Source: VRUE01 sp963716735 (GTDB lineage: Bacteria > Actinomycetota > Thermoleophilia > Solirubrobacterales > 70-9). Taken from it: DNA of 64,000 bases. The notes under the pieces were generated by a model. That model saw only the letters and a list, made by a program, of their open reading frames with translations, had not been told where the DNA came from and did not search any database. The position numbers and the translations under genes were made by a program. Position 1 is the stretch's first letter, and each line of letters begins with the position of its first letter. The stretch is from contig OY970321.1 in assembly GCA_963716735.1 (NCBI GenBank), forward strand, positions 124,001 through 188,000, read 5' to 3'. Positions 31,842 through 40,694 of this stretch are shown here, piece by piece.

Positions 31842-33164
31842 ATGACCATCGAAGCCAAGAGCTCCCCCCAGGGAAGCACTTCAGGACACCCGCGCATCGT
31901 CGCGGCGCTGCTGGTCATAGGCACCCTGATCGCGTTCTTGGCGATCTTCTCGATCTGGGTCAACCGCCAGGCGCTCAACACCGACAACTGGGTCAACACG
32001 AGCGACAAGCTCCTCCAGAACGAGGAGGTCAAGACCCAGCTCTCCAACTATCTCGCCGACCAGCTCTTCGCCAGCGTGGACGTCCAGGCCGAACTGGAAA
32101 AGACGTTCCCGCCGCGCCTCGCACCCCTGGCCGGCCCGGCCGCCGGAGCTCTGAATCAGCTTGCTCCCCGGGTAGCCGAAAGGGCCTTGGAAACCTCCCA
32201 GGCCGAAAGCCTCTGGAGCGCGGCGAACCGCGGTGCCCACGAAACGCTGCTGAAGATCCTCAACGACGAGGGCGCGGCGGTCTCGACCGGCGGTGGCGAA
32301 GTGACCCTGGATCTCGGATCGCTGGTCTCAGAAAGCGGCGGCCAGCTCGGGGTCGCCGGCAAACTCGCCTCGAAAGTCCCACCCGATGCCGGCCAGCTGA
32401 CGATTCTCAAGTCCGATCAGCTCTCCGCGGCGCAGGACATCAGCAAGCTGGTCAGGCGCCTACCGATCGTTCTCACCCTGTTGGCGGTGTTTCTCTACGG
32501 ACTCGCGATCTACCTCGCCGGGCCGCGTCGCAGGCAGGCGTTGCGCTCGGTCGGCTTCGGCTTCGTCGTTGCCGGGGTTCTCAGCCTTCTCCTCCGAGGG
32601 GTCGCCGGGAACACGGTGATCGATGCCTTGGCGGGCAACGAATCGGTCAAGCCCGCCGTCGAAGCCGTCTGGAGCATCGGCACCGCGCTGCTTGTGACCG
32701 TCGCCGTTTCGGCGATCACCTTCGGCATCCTTCTCCTCATCGCCGCCTGGCTTGCGGGACCGACCCGCATCGCTTCGTCCCTGCGACGCGAGGCCGCTCC
32801 CTACCTGCGGGAGCGACGGGGCACGACCTACGCTGCGGTTGCCTTCGTCTTCCTCGTGCTCGTCCTCTGGGCGCCGGTTGCCGCCTTCGAGAAACCAATC
32901 GGACTACTCCTGCTGGCGGTGCTGATGGTGCTTGGGACGGAGGTTCTGCGGCGCCAAACCGCAGCGGAATTCCCAGACGCCGCCTTCGGAGGGCTTGGGG
33001 ATCGGGTGCGGGCATCCGTTCCGGGGCGAGAGGCGACGGCGCCACAGGCCTCTCCGCGAGAAAGCAAAATCGACCAGCTGGAGCGGATCACGGCCCTAAA
33101 AGAGAAGGGTGCGTTGAGCGAGGAGCAGTATGAGGTCGCGAAGGCCGAGGTGCTTGGTTCCTGA
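31842..33164 (+). CDS. Multi-pass membrane protein with C-terminal SHOCT domain
   Basis: 440 residues. One helix near residues 22-42, then about 150 residues of soluble helical sequence (VNTSDKLLQNEEVKTQLSNY), then four or more membrane helices. The final 32 residues (KIDQLERITALKEKGALSEE, then QYEVAKAEVL) form a SHOCT short-helix oligomerisation domain. Related actinobacterial membrane proteins have unknown functions. It overlaps the downstream carboxyltransferase by 35 bp if that gene starts at 33130. Confidence 0.75.
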   Translation: MTIEAKSSPQGSTSGHPRIVAALLVIGTLIAFLAIFSIWVNRQALNTDNWVNTSDKLLQNEEVKTQLSNYLADQLFASVDVQAELEKTFPPRLAPLAGPAAGALNQLAPRVAERALETSQAESLWSAANRGAHETLLKILNDEGAAVSTGGGEVTLDLGSLVSESGGQLGVAGKLASKVPPDAGQLTILKSDQLSAAQDISKLVRRLPIVLTLLAVFLYGLAIYLAGPRRRQALRSVGFGFVVAGVLSLLLRGVAGNTVIDALAGNESVKPAVEAVWSIGTALLVTVAVSAITFGILLLIAAWLAGPTRIASSLRREAAPYLRERRGTTYAAVAFVFLVLVLWAPVAAFEKPIGLLLLAVLMVLGTEVLRRQTAAEFPDAAFGGLGDRVRASVPGREATAPQASPRESKIDQLERITALKEKGALSEEQYEVAKAEVLGS

Positions 33165-34716
33165 GGAGCGGGACGATCTCGCCGAGCTGTTGCGGCGGGA
33201 GGCGCTCACTCGTGATCGGGCGCGGCCGGATGCTGTCCGGCGGCGGCATGAGGCGGGGGGCAGAACCGCGCGGGAGAACGTCGACGACCTGGTCGATCCG
33301 GGCTCCTTCGTCGAGTACGGGCGTTTCGCGATCGCCGCGCAGCGGGGGCGTCGCGAGCTCGAGGACCTGATCGAGCGAACGCCGGCGGACGGGTTGATCG
33401 GCGGCACGGCGCGGATCAACGGCGAGCTCTTTGGCGAGCGCGGCGCCTGTGCGGTGCTCTCCTATGACTACACCGTCCTCGCCGGGACCCAGGGGGCGCT
33501 GGGTCACCGCAAGAAGGATCGCCTCTTCGAGTTGATCGAGCGGATGCGCCTGCCGACCGTGTTCTTTGCCGAGGGCGGCGGTGGGCGCCCTGGTGACACC
33601 GACTACCCCGTCGTCTCCGCCCTCGACACCCGCGCCTTTGCGCTCTGGGCGCGGTTGTCGGGCCTGGTGCCGCGGGTTGCCGTCGTCGCCGGCCGTTGCT
33701 TCGCCGGCAACGCGGTGCTGGCCGGCTGCTCGGACCTGATCGTCGCCACCGAGAACGTCTCGCTGGGGATGGGTGGACCGGCGATGATCGAGGGCGGCGG
33801 GCTGGGCAAGGTCGACCCCGACGACGTCGGCCCGTTGGAGATGCACGAGCGCAACGGGGTTGTCGACCTGTCTGTCGCCGACGAGGAGGCTGCCGTCGCG
33901 ACCGTGAAGCGCCTGCTTGCCTACTTCCAGGGCCCGACTCCGCCTGGACCTGCGCCGGATCAGACCTCCTTGCGCGAGATCGTGCCCGAGCGCGAGCGCC
34001 GCGCCTATGCCGTCGCGCCGGTGATCGAGACGCTTGCCGACGCCGACTCGGTCACGTTCCTGCGCGAGCGCTTCGCGCCGGAGATGGTGACGGCGCTGGG
34101 GCGGATCGAGGGCCGTCCACTCGGCTTCATCGCCAACGACTCCATGCACATGGCTGGGGCGATCACCAGCGATGCCTCGGATAAGGCGGCGCGCTTTTTG
34201 CAGCTCTGCGACTCATTCGGGCTGCCGGTCGTCTCGCTGGTCGATACGCCGGGCTTCATGGTCGGCCCCGAGGCGGAGGCGACCGGGCTGGTGCGCCATG
34301 CCTCCCGGCTGCTCGTCGGCGGCGCCGCGCTGCGCGTGCCGCTGATCGCCGTGATCCTGCGCCGGGGCTACGGTCTCGGCGCGCAGGCGATGGCCGGCGG
34401 CAGCCTGCATGAGCCGCTGCTGACGGTCGCCTGGCCGACGGCCCACCTCGGGCCGATGGGCCTCGAGGGCGCCGTGCGACTGGCGTTGCGCAAGGAGCTG
34501 GAGGCGATCGCGGACGAGGGCGAGCGCGAGCAGCGCGTCCGCGACCTGACCGCTGCGGCGGAGAACAACGCGAAGGCGATCAACGCCGCGACGCTCTTCG
34601 AGCTCGACGACGTGGTCGACCCGGCGCAGACGCGCGGACTGATCGCCTCGACCCTGGCTGCGGCGGCGTCCCACGCTGAGCCCGAGCGCGCCCGCCGCTT
34701 CGTCGACGCATGGTGA
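33130..34716 (+). CDS. Acyl-CoA carboxylase carboxyltransferase-type protein
   Basis: 528 residues if ATG 33130 is used; TTG 33154 would shorten the overlap with the SHOCT gene. Both crotonase-like halves are present: GSFVEYGRFAIAAQRGRREL, VLSYDYTVLAGTQGALGHRK, FFAEGGGGRPGDTD, then IANDSMHMAGAITSDASDKA, VSLVDTPGFMVGPEAEATGL and RRGYGLGAQAMAGG. It differs clearly from the 24946 protein and resembles the 'carboxyl transferase domain' group whose substrate is unsettled. It converges on the hydrolase at 34763 with a palindrome between. Confidence 0.87.
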   Translation: MRSRRPRCLVPEERDDLAELLRREALTRDRARPDAVRRRHEAGGRTARENVDDLVDPGSFVEYGRFAIAAQRGRRELEDLIERTPADGLIGGTARINGELFGERGACAVLSYDYTVLAGTQGALGHRKKDRLFELIERMRLPTVFFAEGGGGRPGDTDYPVVSALDTRAFALWARLSGLVPRVAVVAGRCFAGNAVLAGCSDLIVATENVSLGMGGPAMIEGGGLGKVDPDDVGPLEMHERNGVVDLSVADEEAAVATVKRLLAYFQGPTPPGPAPDQTSLREIVPERERRAYAVAPVIETLADADSVTFLRERFAPEMVTALGRIEGRPLGFIANDSMHMAGAITSDASDKAARFLQLCDSFGLPVVSLVDTPGFMVGPEAEATGLVRHASRLLVGGAALRVPLIAVILRRGYGLGAQAMAGGSLHEPLLTVAWPTAHLGPMGLEGAVRLALRKELEAIADEGEREQRVRDLTAAAENNAKAINAATLFELDDVVDPAQTRGLIASTLAAAASHAEPERARRFVDAW

Positions 34717-34719
34717 ACG

Positions 34720-34745
34720 TTTGTACCCCCTGGAGGGGGTACAAA
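34720..34745. terminator. Perfect palindrome between convergent genes
   Basis: Arms TTTGTACCCCC and GGGGGTACAAA (34720-34730, 34735-34745) with loop TGGA. It starts 4 bases after one stop codon and lies 18 bases from the other gene's stop. The A/T ends and GC stem read as an intrinsic terminator in both directions. Confidence 0.75.
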
Positions 34746-34762
34746 GCTCCATGAAGCAGCGC

Positions 34763-35626
34763 CTAGAGGAGATGGCGGCGCAGGAAGGCGACCTCGTCGG
34801 CGACGACCGCCTCGTGCTGGGGTCCGTCGTAGATGTCGAAGTGGTCGACCCCGGAGTAGGTGCGCAGCTCGCCATGGGGAGCGCGCCGCGCAGCGACGAT
34901 CGCCGGCCCTGGCTTTGCGACTCGATCTGCCTCGCCGACGCAGACGAGCCAAGGGCAGTGAAGAGTGGCCGCGTGTCGAGCCGGCCGATAGGGGCGGCCG
35001 AGCAGCCAGCGGGCCGAGACCCGGTTGCGCCAGCGCGAGTCCTCGCCGGTCGCGACCACGTGGCGCCATCCCTCTTCGCCGCCGGGGGCGTTGATGAACG
35101 CCGCCTCCTCCGGCTGTCCGATGGCCGGCAGATAGGCGCCCCTGGCTGCCGCAAGGACTGCTTGTGCAATGACGCGTGGGGAGGAGCGATGTGCCTGCCG
35201 CAGCATGTCGAGGAAGGGGACCTGGCTGATCGCCGCAGCAATCCGCCGATCTCCCGCGGCCGCGGCGAGCGCGTTGCCGCCGCCCATCGAGGAGCCGAAG
35301 GTGGCGACACGATCGGGATCGACGCCGGGCAGCGAACGGGCGAAGGCGATCGCCGCGCGCCAGTCCTCTAGCTGGCGGGCGGGATGGAAGAGGTCCGGCT
35401 CGCCGCCGCTATCGCCGAAGCCGCGGTGGTCGAAGAGGAGCGCTGCGACGCCGGCATCGGCAAAGCGCTCGGCGAAAGGCCCGAGCCGGTCACGTCTCGT
35501 TCCCGACAGGCCGTGAGCCATGACGACGATCGGCGCAGAGGAGAAGTTGCTCCCCGCCGGGTAAAGCCAGGCCGCGCAGGCGTCGCCGCCGATCTGAAAG
35601 CTGAGGTCCCGTCTCTCCACGTCCAC
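34763..35626 (-). CDS. Alpha/beta hydrolase
   Basis: 287 residues from GTG 35626. Seen: VVMAHGLSGTRRDRLGPFAE (oxyanion region), the nucleophile elbow FGSSMGGGNALAAAAG, and a late catalytic His in GVDHFDIYDGPQHE. The family (acetyl-xylan-esterase/X-Pro-type esterases) acts on esters; no signal peptide is visible. The substrate is unknown. It is transcribed towards the palindrome at 34720. Confidence 0.87.
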   Translation of the reverse strand: MDVERRDLSFQIGGDACAAWLYPAGSNFSSAPIVVMAHGLSGTRRDRLGPFAERFADAGVAALLFDHRGFGDSGGEPDLFHPARQLEDWRAAIAFARSLPGVDPDRVATFGSSMGGGNALAAAAGDRRIAAAISQVPFLDMLRQAHRSSPRVIAQAVLAAARGAYLPAIGQPEEAAFINAPGGEEGWRHVVATGEDSRWRNRVSARWLLGRPYRPARHAATLHCPWLVCVGEADRVAKPGPAIVAARRAPHGELRTYSGVDHFDIYDGPQHEAVVADEVAFLRRHLL

Positions 35627-35673
35627 TACAACGAGCGTATGCGGGGAAACGTGAGAACGCCGATGCGGGTGGC

Positions 35674-36897
35674 TCAGGGCCGCGTCGGTTCGAGGCCGAT
35701 CAGCTCGTAGTAGCCGATCGCGAAGAGGCGGCGGCCGTCGGAGACGACCGGGGTGTAGCCGGCCTGGCGCAGGGAGAAGGTCTTCTTGCCGCTGCGCGCA
35801 TCGACCCCGATCGTCTCGCGGGTCTTGAAGCTCGAGGTGTAGACAGTGTGGCCGATCACGGTCGAGGTGCCGGGAACCGGTCCGCCGACCTCGAAGCGCC
35901 AGCGCTGCTTGCCGGTCCGTGCATCGAGCGCATAGAGGTGCTCGTCATAGCCGCCGATGTAGACGCTGGGTGGCGTGCCGGGCACGTCGGCGAGGGCGGG
36001 TGAGCCGTATATGAAGTTGTGGGTCGGAAAGGACCAGGCGACTTTGCCGGTGTCTTCGTCGAAGGCGTAGACGGTGCCGTCATCGCGCGCGGCGTAGACG
36101 TGGCCGAAGGCGATTGCCGGCGAGGAGTAGAAGCCGCCGTTGCCAAACGGCGCCACCTTGCTCGTGTTGGTTCGCCAGAGCACGCGGCCGTCGGCGGCGG
36201 CGACGCAGTACATCGACGCCTCGTAGTCGGCTACGCAGACCTTGCCGTCGTGGTAGCTGGGGCTGGCTTTGATCGCGCCGGGTGAGTTGAACGCCCAGCG
36301 GACTTTGCCGTCGGAAGCGCGCAACGAGACGAGGTTCGTCTTGTCGTTGCCGAGGAAGAGCTCGCCGTCGACGGCGAGCGGTGAGGATTCGAGGTGGGCA
36401 TGCAGGTTGCGCTTCCAGGCGGTCTTGCCGGTGGCCGCGTCGACTGCCACCAGGTCGCCGTCGAGGAAGGCGAGGAAGACGCGGCCCTGGTGGTAGACGG
36501 GCGCGGTGACGAAGGTCGGCGGGCCGGAGAGGCGATGATCGGTAGTCCGTTCCCAGAGCACCTCGTGGTCGCGCAGCCGGACCGCCCGCACGTCGCCGTA
36601 CTTGTTGGCGACATAGGCGACGCCGCCGGCGAGCGCAGGCGGAAACTCGATCAGCGCGTGGGTGTTGATCGACCACGCTTCGCGCAACGGCGGGTCGAGA
36701 TCCCGCCCTTCGTCGGGCAGGTAGTGCGTGCGCTCGGGGACGCGGCCGAAGAGCGGCCAGTTGACGAGCCGAGAGGAGCCGCCATCGACGCCGCCCGAGG
36801 CCTCGCCAGAGCCGCCGCCGCAACCCGCGAAGGCGGCAACACCGAGCACGAAGGCAAGAGAGCAGAGGGCAGCGCGATGCGCGATTCCGGTTCCCAT
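35674..36897 (-). CDS. PQQ-type beta-propeller lipoprotein (BamB-like)
   Basis: 407 residues with lipobox AAFAGC near residue 25. At least six WD/PQQ-like repeats are visible, each with the pattern D-x2-T-G-K-x2-W (VDAATGKTAWKRNLHAH, DEDTGKVAWSFPTHN, LDARTGKQRWRFEVGG). Such extracytoplasmic propellers act as protein scaffolds; a dehydrogenase role is unlikely because no catalytic domain is attached. It stands alone, with a tRNA-Gly gene upstream. Confidence 0.87.
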   Translation of the reverse strand: MGTGIAHRAALCSLAFVLGVAAFAGCGGGSGEASGGVDGGSSRLVNWPLFGRVPERTHYLPDEGRDLDPPLREAWSINTHALIEFPPALAGGVAYVANKYGDVRAVRLRDHEVLWERTTDHRLSGPPTFVTAPVYHQGRVFLAFLDGDLVAVDAATGKTAWKRNLHAHLESSPLAVDGELFLGNDKTNLVSLRASDGKVRWAFNSPGAIKASPSYHDGKVCVADYEASMYCVAAADGRVLWRTNTSKVAPFGNGGFYSSPAIAFGHVYAARDDGTVYAFDEDTGKVAWSFPTHNFIYGSPALADVPGTPPSVYIGGYDEHLYALDARTGKQRWRFEVGGPVPGTSTVIGHTVYTSSFKTRETIGVDARSGKKTFSLRQAGYTPVVSDGRRLFAIGYYELIGLEPTRP

Positions 36898-36959
36898 CGG
36901 CAGTGTCGGGTATCGGCACGGCCAACCTCTGTCTGTAGCGCCCGGCCGGGGGGAGAGGA

Positions 36960-37030
36960 AGCGGCGGACGGGAATCGAACCCGCGTCATCAGCTTGGAAG
37001 GCTGAGGCTCTACCGTTGAGCTACCGCCGC
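36960..37030 (-). tRNA. tRNA-Gly (anticodon UCC)
   Basis: 71 nt on the minus strand. Acceptor GCGGCGG/CCGCCGC, anticodon stem TCAGC/GCTGA with loop CTTCCAA (anticodon TCC), T-arm GCGGGTTCGATTCCCGT. No encoded CCA. Confidence 0.95.
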
Positions 37031-37106
37031 ATGCGCGAGTCGTCTCCCAGAAGCAACCCACGGGCCTCGACAGTTTGCCGGAATCCGTCAGAATGCGGAA
37101 CAGCCA

Positions 37107-37180
37107 CGGGGAGTGGCGCAGTCTGGTAGCGCACTCGGCTGGGGGCCGAGCGGTCGCAGGTTCAAATCCTGTCTCCCCGA
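37107..37180 (+). tRNA. tRNA-Pro (anticodon GGG), integration target
   Basis: 74 nt. Acceptor CGGGGAG/CTCCCCG, anticodon stem CTCGG/CCGAG with loop CTGGGGG (anticodon GGG), discriminator A, no CCA. Its last 14 bases TCCTGTCTCCCCGA recur at 44896-44909, 49769-49782 and 50865-50878, marking it as the attB site of integrated elements; the tRNA itself remains intact. Confidence 0.96.
37167..37180 (+). other. att site, left boundary (tRNA-Pro 3' end)
   Basis: TCCTGTCTCCCCGA at the 3' end of tRNA-Pro. The element supplies what follows: CCCCGCATGGCTTCGCATAG, then ATCCGTGATACG and two GTGATATG boxes (about 37271-37317), probable integrase arm sites. The same order of motifs follows the copy at 44896. 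Confidence 0.8.
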
Positions 37181-37761
37181 TAGCAGAGCTTTCCCCGCAT
37201 GGCTTCGCATAGCCACGCGCCACGACAAATCGATTCGGCCGCGCGCGGCTATGCGAGGGGATGCGCGACGATCCGTGATACGAGCGTGATATGAGGCTTG
37301 GCGCGAGAGTGATATGAGCGGGCTCGAACGCCCAGCGCTTTGTTAAGAAATTCAGCGAAGCGCCCATCGAGGCCCAGCGTCTCGGCAATCTGCTCAGGCC
37401 GAGCCCGTGGAAGAGACTGCGTCAGTCGTCGTCGCTTGGCCGGCGCGTCGCAAAACGGGCCGGCGAAATCGAAAACCGGGAGGGAGCGGGGGCTGCGGGA
37501 GAGAAGCAGATTGAAGTGGGTCGACCTGCCAGGAGGCAGATCGACCCCACCCCTTCTTCTCTGGCAACGAGGGAAATCTATGCGGGCCTGCGTTCCTCGT
37601 CCCTGTCTTCGTCGTCGGCTTCGGTTGCGTCGAGCAACCCGCGAGCACCTCGACATTCTCGATGACCGCGCGGACTCATACATCAGTGAATCCCCCCTCA
37701 AGAGCAGGCCCCACTTCCCTGGCCGTGCCGTCGCTCTCAAGAGCTCTTAGGTGGCAGGAGA
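37181..37761. other. Non-coding island segment with arm sites and hairpins
   Basis: About 580 bp without a convincing gene. It holds att-proximal repeats (ATCCGTGATACG; GTGATATG twice, 37287-37317) and the hairpin at 37500-37562. A minus-strand open frame over much of it is arginine-rich and shows no domain; only its last 60 residues look protein-like, so it may be a remnant. Confidence 0.6.
37500..37562. repeat. Long imperfect hairpin
   Basis: An inner stem pairs 37516-37530 with 37535-37550 (one bulge, one mismatch, loop AGGA), and outer arms AGAGAAG/CTTCTCT (37500-37506, 37556-37562) extend it. It sits in non-coding island DNA downstream of the frameshifted winged-helix gene and could be its terminator. 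Confidence 0.5.
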
Positions 37762-38035
37762 TCACTTGAAGCCGAGTCGGTAAAGCTTTTCTTTCGAGCC
37801 TCGCTTGGGATTGCGTGCGCCGACGGGTTCGAGCGCGCCAAGCCAGTACAGGCGGCGGACGTGGTAGCCCGATCGAAGGGAGGCTGTGTTCTCTATGGAA
37901 CACCTCGACCAACTTAGACGCCGACATCGGCACATCGATCCAGATCAACGCTTCGATGATCTGCAACTGGATGGGATGGATGAGACTCACTGCGAGCTCT
38001 GTCCAGAATCCGTCAGGGGCGCCCTCCCCGGTCAT
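37762..38035 (-). pseudogene. Frameshifted ArsR-like winged-helix regulator
   Basis: From ATG 38035 the frame reads FWTELAVSLIHPIQLQIIEA and MSASKLVEVFHREHSLPSIG, then must shift by one base near 37875-37880 to continue as YHVRRLYWLGALEPVGARNP and KRGSKEKLYRLGFK, ending at 37762. The two halves form a normal winged helix of about 91 residues (HxLR-type recognition and wing). The span of 274 bp is one base over a multiple of three. Either a decayed gene or a sequence error next to a G-run. Confidence 0.7.
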
Positions 38036-38189
38036 TTCCCACCCTCGTATCGGCGGTCAAGAGCTTTCACCGAACTCACGACTGCCGCTCGTCGGTGGTT
38101 GTGTCCCGACCGCTCATGGGAGGTGAAACGGCCGGGACACATTTGTGACTCAAGCGAGATCACCTTCGACTCCTCACTCGATCGGCTCA

Positions 38190-38688
38190 GTGCTGATCGC
38201 CCTGCGTTGGAAAGACGTCGACTGGAAGGCCGGGCTGATCCGCGTCCGCCGCAACTACACCCGCGGGCGCTTCGGCACCCCGAAGTCGAAACGCTCTAGT
38301 TGAGCGGTCCCGATGCCCGAGCGCGTCGCCACCGCGTTCAAACAGCACTTCGAGCGCTCCAGCCGGCGCCGACGATCTCGTCTTCTGCCATCCCGAGACC
38401 GGCGGCCCGTTCGACTCCTCGAAGATGAGGAAGCGCTTTAAAGCCGCGATCGAGGCCGCCAGCGTTCGCTCGATCCGCTTCCATGACCTGCGCCACACCT
38501 TCAGCACGAGGATGGCCGCTGCCGGAGCGCCCCTTAGGACCATTCAGGAGTGGATGGGCCACCGCAACTACAAGACGACCGAAATCTACGCCGACTACGC
38601 GCCCGATCCAGTCCAGGGCGCGCGCTGGGCCGAGGCAGCCTTCTCCGACGAGGAGGGCAAAGAGGACGATGAGAATGAAGCTAGCTGA
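38190..38688 (+). pseudogene. Broken tyrosine recombinase (integrase), catalytic part only
   Basis: The catalytic half of a phage-type integrase: LIALRWKDVDWKAGLIRVRR (box-I Arg), then an in-frame TGA at about 38299 where relatives would have Arg, then VPMPERVATAFKQHFERSS, a frameshift near 38360, and ADDLVFCHPETGGPFDSSK through FHDLRHTFSTRM (His-x2-Arg), MGHRNYKTTEIYADY (His and nucleophile Tyr). The N-terminal core-binding part is absent. The last 87 codons (38425-38688) are open but cannot form an active enzyme. It was probably the recombinase that targeted tRNA-Pro. Confidence 0.85.
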
Positions 38689-39655
38689 GTGGTCAGGCCT
38701 GGATGCTCGCGTAAGCTAGATAGAACGCGGTCCAGATCGGCTGCTCGCCTCAGCTGCCGTGACCGCTCCGGCTCTGCTGAGAGCGCGCCCCGGTGGCCTT
38801 CATCTTGGCTTTGACGGTCTTCTTTCCCTGCTTGGCGATAACAGTCAGGGTGGGGAGGTGGCCCCACTTGAGCGAAACCTTGAATTTGCCCTTGTGGTTG
38901 GGCTTGACCCGCTTGATCAGCTGGTTGCCAGGCTGGCGTCGAAGAGTCACTTTCTTCTTGGGCGTGAAGTATGCACCGATGGCAAGCATGTGATCGCCAC
39001 GCTTGCGCAACTTCAAGGTCGGATGATGGTGGCCCGACTTCCTGTGCGCCCTGCGCGTTGAGTCCGAGCCGTTGCCTTCATTCCAATGGCCACGGGGGTT
39101 ATTTTTCCCAGTCGTGAATGACCACGTGTGGGAAACCGCTGGAACATCGGGGCCAGAGGAACGATCCACTGCCGCGATTTGAACATTGGCCGTGTAGGTG
39201 GTGAAGGGTTTCAACGGTTTGAGCGGGATGATGTCGCCCCCGGCCAGAAAGCCGAGCGAGTCCGGGTCCATCCATTTGACAGCAACGGGTCCCGAGGGCG
39301 AAGACAGGGACGCTGACTCAATGTGAACAGAACCTCCAAGCCCTGCATCCAAGCCGCCCTCGTAGACGAACAGGTGGCGTCCTGCGAGATCTGGTATTCC
39401 AAGCTCTTTATTAGGCGTGGTAGGAATCTCGCTGGCGAACTCCGCTGGTGGGATGCCGGTGGTCCCGTCACCCGGATAGGTATAGACCTGCCCCAGCGGC
39501 AGTTTGCGTCTCATCCCCGGCCAGGTGGTCAGACACGAGGAGCCGTGTGAGACATCTATTCCGACCACCGAGAGTTCAGCCGCCATAATCTGATTGAGAT
39601 GGATAGGGGCGTCATTCCAAGGATTTTCGTCCGGTCCCCAACCTTCTGAGCTAGC

Positions 39656-40694
39656 TGTAGCTACTCAGGACGTTGTTCCAGCTCGGCGAGCCGAGCCGCG
39701 GGCGTCTTGTGGCCGAGGGAGCCATGTCGTCGGGTGAAGTTGTAGTGGGTGAGCCAGCCCGGAAGAGCTGCGGTCCTCTCGGCTGAGTTCGCGTAGATAG
39801 CTCCATAGGCCCATCGGTTCTGGAGCGTCTGGATGAATCGCTCCGCCTTGCCGTTTGTCCGAGGCCGGTAGGGCTGGGTGAAGAGGTGCTTGAGTCCGAG
39901 CTCCCTGCAGGCGCTCGCATGCGCATGAGAGCGGTAGCAGGAGCCGTTGTCGCTCATCACCCTCTCGACGGCGATACCCATCGATCCAAACCACTCGACG
40001 GCTCGGCGCAGGAAGCCGACGGCGGTGAGGGCGCGCTCATCTGCAAGCACCTCGACGTAGGCGAGGCGGGTGGCGTCATCCACGCAGACGTGGACGAACT
40101 CCCAACCGGCGACGCCATAGCCCCGGGCGTCGGTGTAGCGATCGCGGCGATTGCCGGTGACGCGATGGCCAGGTCGCAGGATGCGCCCCAGCTTCTTGAT
40201 GTCGACGTGGATCAGCTCTCCTGGGCGTTTGCGCTCGTAGCGGTTGGGCGGCTCGGGTGGGCTCAGACGACTCCTCCTGCCCAGTCCGATTCGCTTCAGC
40301 CACCTTGAGACGGTTGAGAGAGCCATCCCAAGCACCTCGGCGATCTCAGCCGCTGTCATCCACAGCCTCCTCAGTGCCTCGATCGCCTTGACGCGATCCG
40401 CGGGCAGCTGCGTTGGGCGTGCCTTTGGTGCAGAGCTGCGGTCGAGCAGGCCCGCCTCTCCCTCAGAGCGCCAGCGGGCGAGCCACTTGGCGGCGGTTCG
40501 CTCGCTGACGCCGGCGGCCTCGGCCGCCAACGTCAGCGACCAGCCTCTCTCGAGGCGCTCTACGAGCAGGCGCCTGCTTTTCGGGCAGGTTCGAGCGTTA
40601 GCGTGCAGCTTCATCCGGTGTCCTCCTTGATCTGGGTGGTCAGCACCCCCAGCCTTCAAGGAGGCCCGGATGAACAACGTGGTGAGGAACTACA
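39656..40694 (-). mobile_element. IS481-family insertion sequence, apparently intact
   Basis: A 1039-bp element with ends TGTAGCTACTCAGGACGTTG and (complement of the right end) TGTAGTTCCTCACCACGTTG, matching at 19 of the first 23 positions, and the 5'-TGT typical of IS481. It is flanked by direct repeats GCTAGC at 39650-39655 and 40695-40700. One intact transposase gene fills it. The exact repair of the CAP gene when it is removed indicates a recent event. Confidence 0.9.
39661..40614 (-). CDS. IS481-family transposase
   Basis: 317 residues from ATG 40614 (MKLHANARTCPKSRRLLVER); the stop lies in the left terminal repeat. An N-terminal helix-turn-helix (TLAAEAAGVSERTAAKWLAR) and a second one (AEIAEVLGMALSTVSRWLKR) precede an RNase-H-like DDE core: ELIHVDIKKLGRI (first Asp), VMSDNGSCYRSHA (second Asp) and RTNGKAERFIQTLQNRW (Glu). 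All three catalytic residues are present, so it looks active. Confidence 0.92.
   Translation of the reverse strand: MKLHANARTCPKSRRLLVERLERGWSLTLAAEAAGVSERTAAKWLARWRSEGEAGLLDRSSAPKARPTQLPADRVKAIEALRRLWMTAAEIAEVLGMALSTVSRWLKRIGLGRRSRLSPPEPPNRYERKRPGELIHVDIKKLGRILRPGHRVTGNRRDRYTDARGYGVAGWEFVHVCVDDATRLAYVEVLADERALTAVGFLRRAVEWFGSMGIAVERVMSDNGSCYRSHAHASACRELGLKHLFTQPYRPRTNGKAERFIQTLQNRWAYGAIYANSAERTAALPGWLTHYNFTRRHGSLGHKTPAARLAELEQRPE

Noticed and set aside
37249..37740. A 163-codon minus-strand open frame in the left island segment
   Set aside because: Mostly arginine-rich; it crosses the large hairpin and no family is recognisable. At best its last part is a gene remnant.
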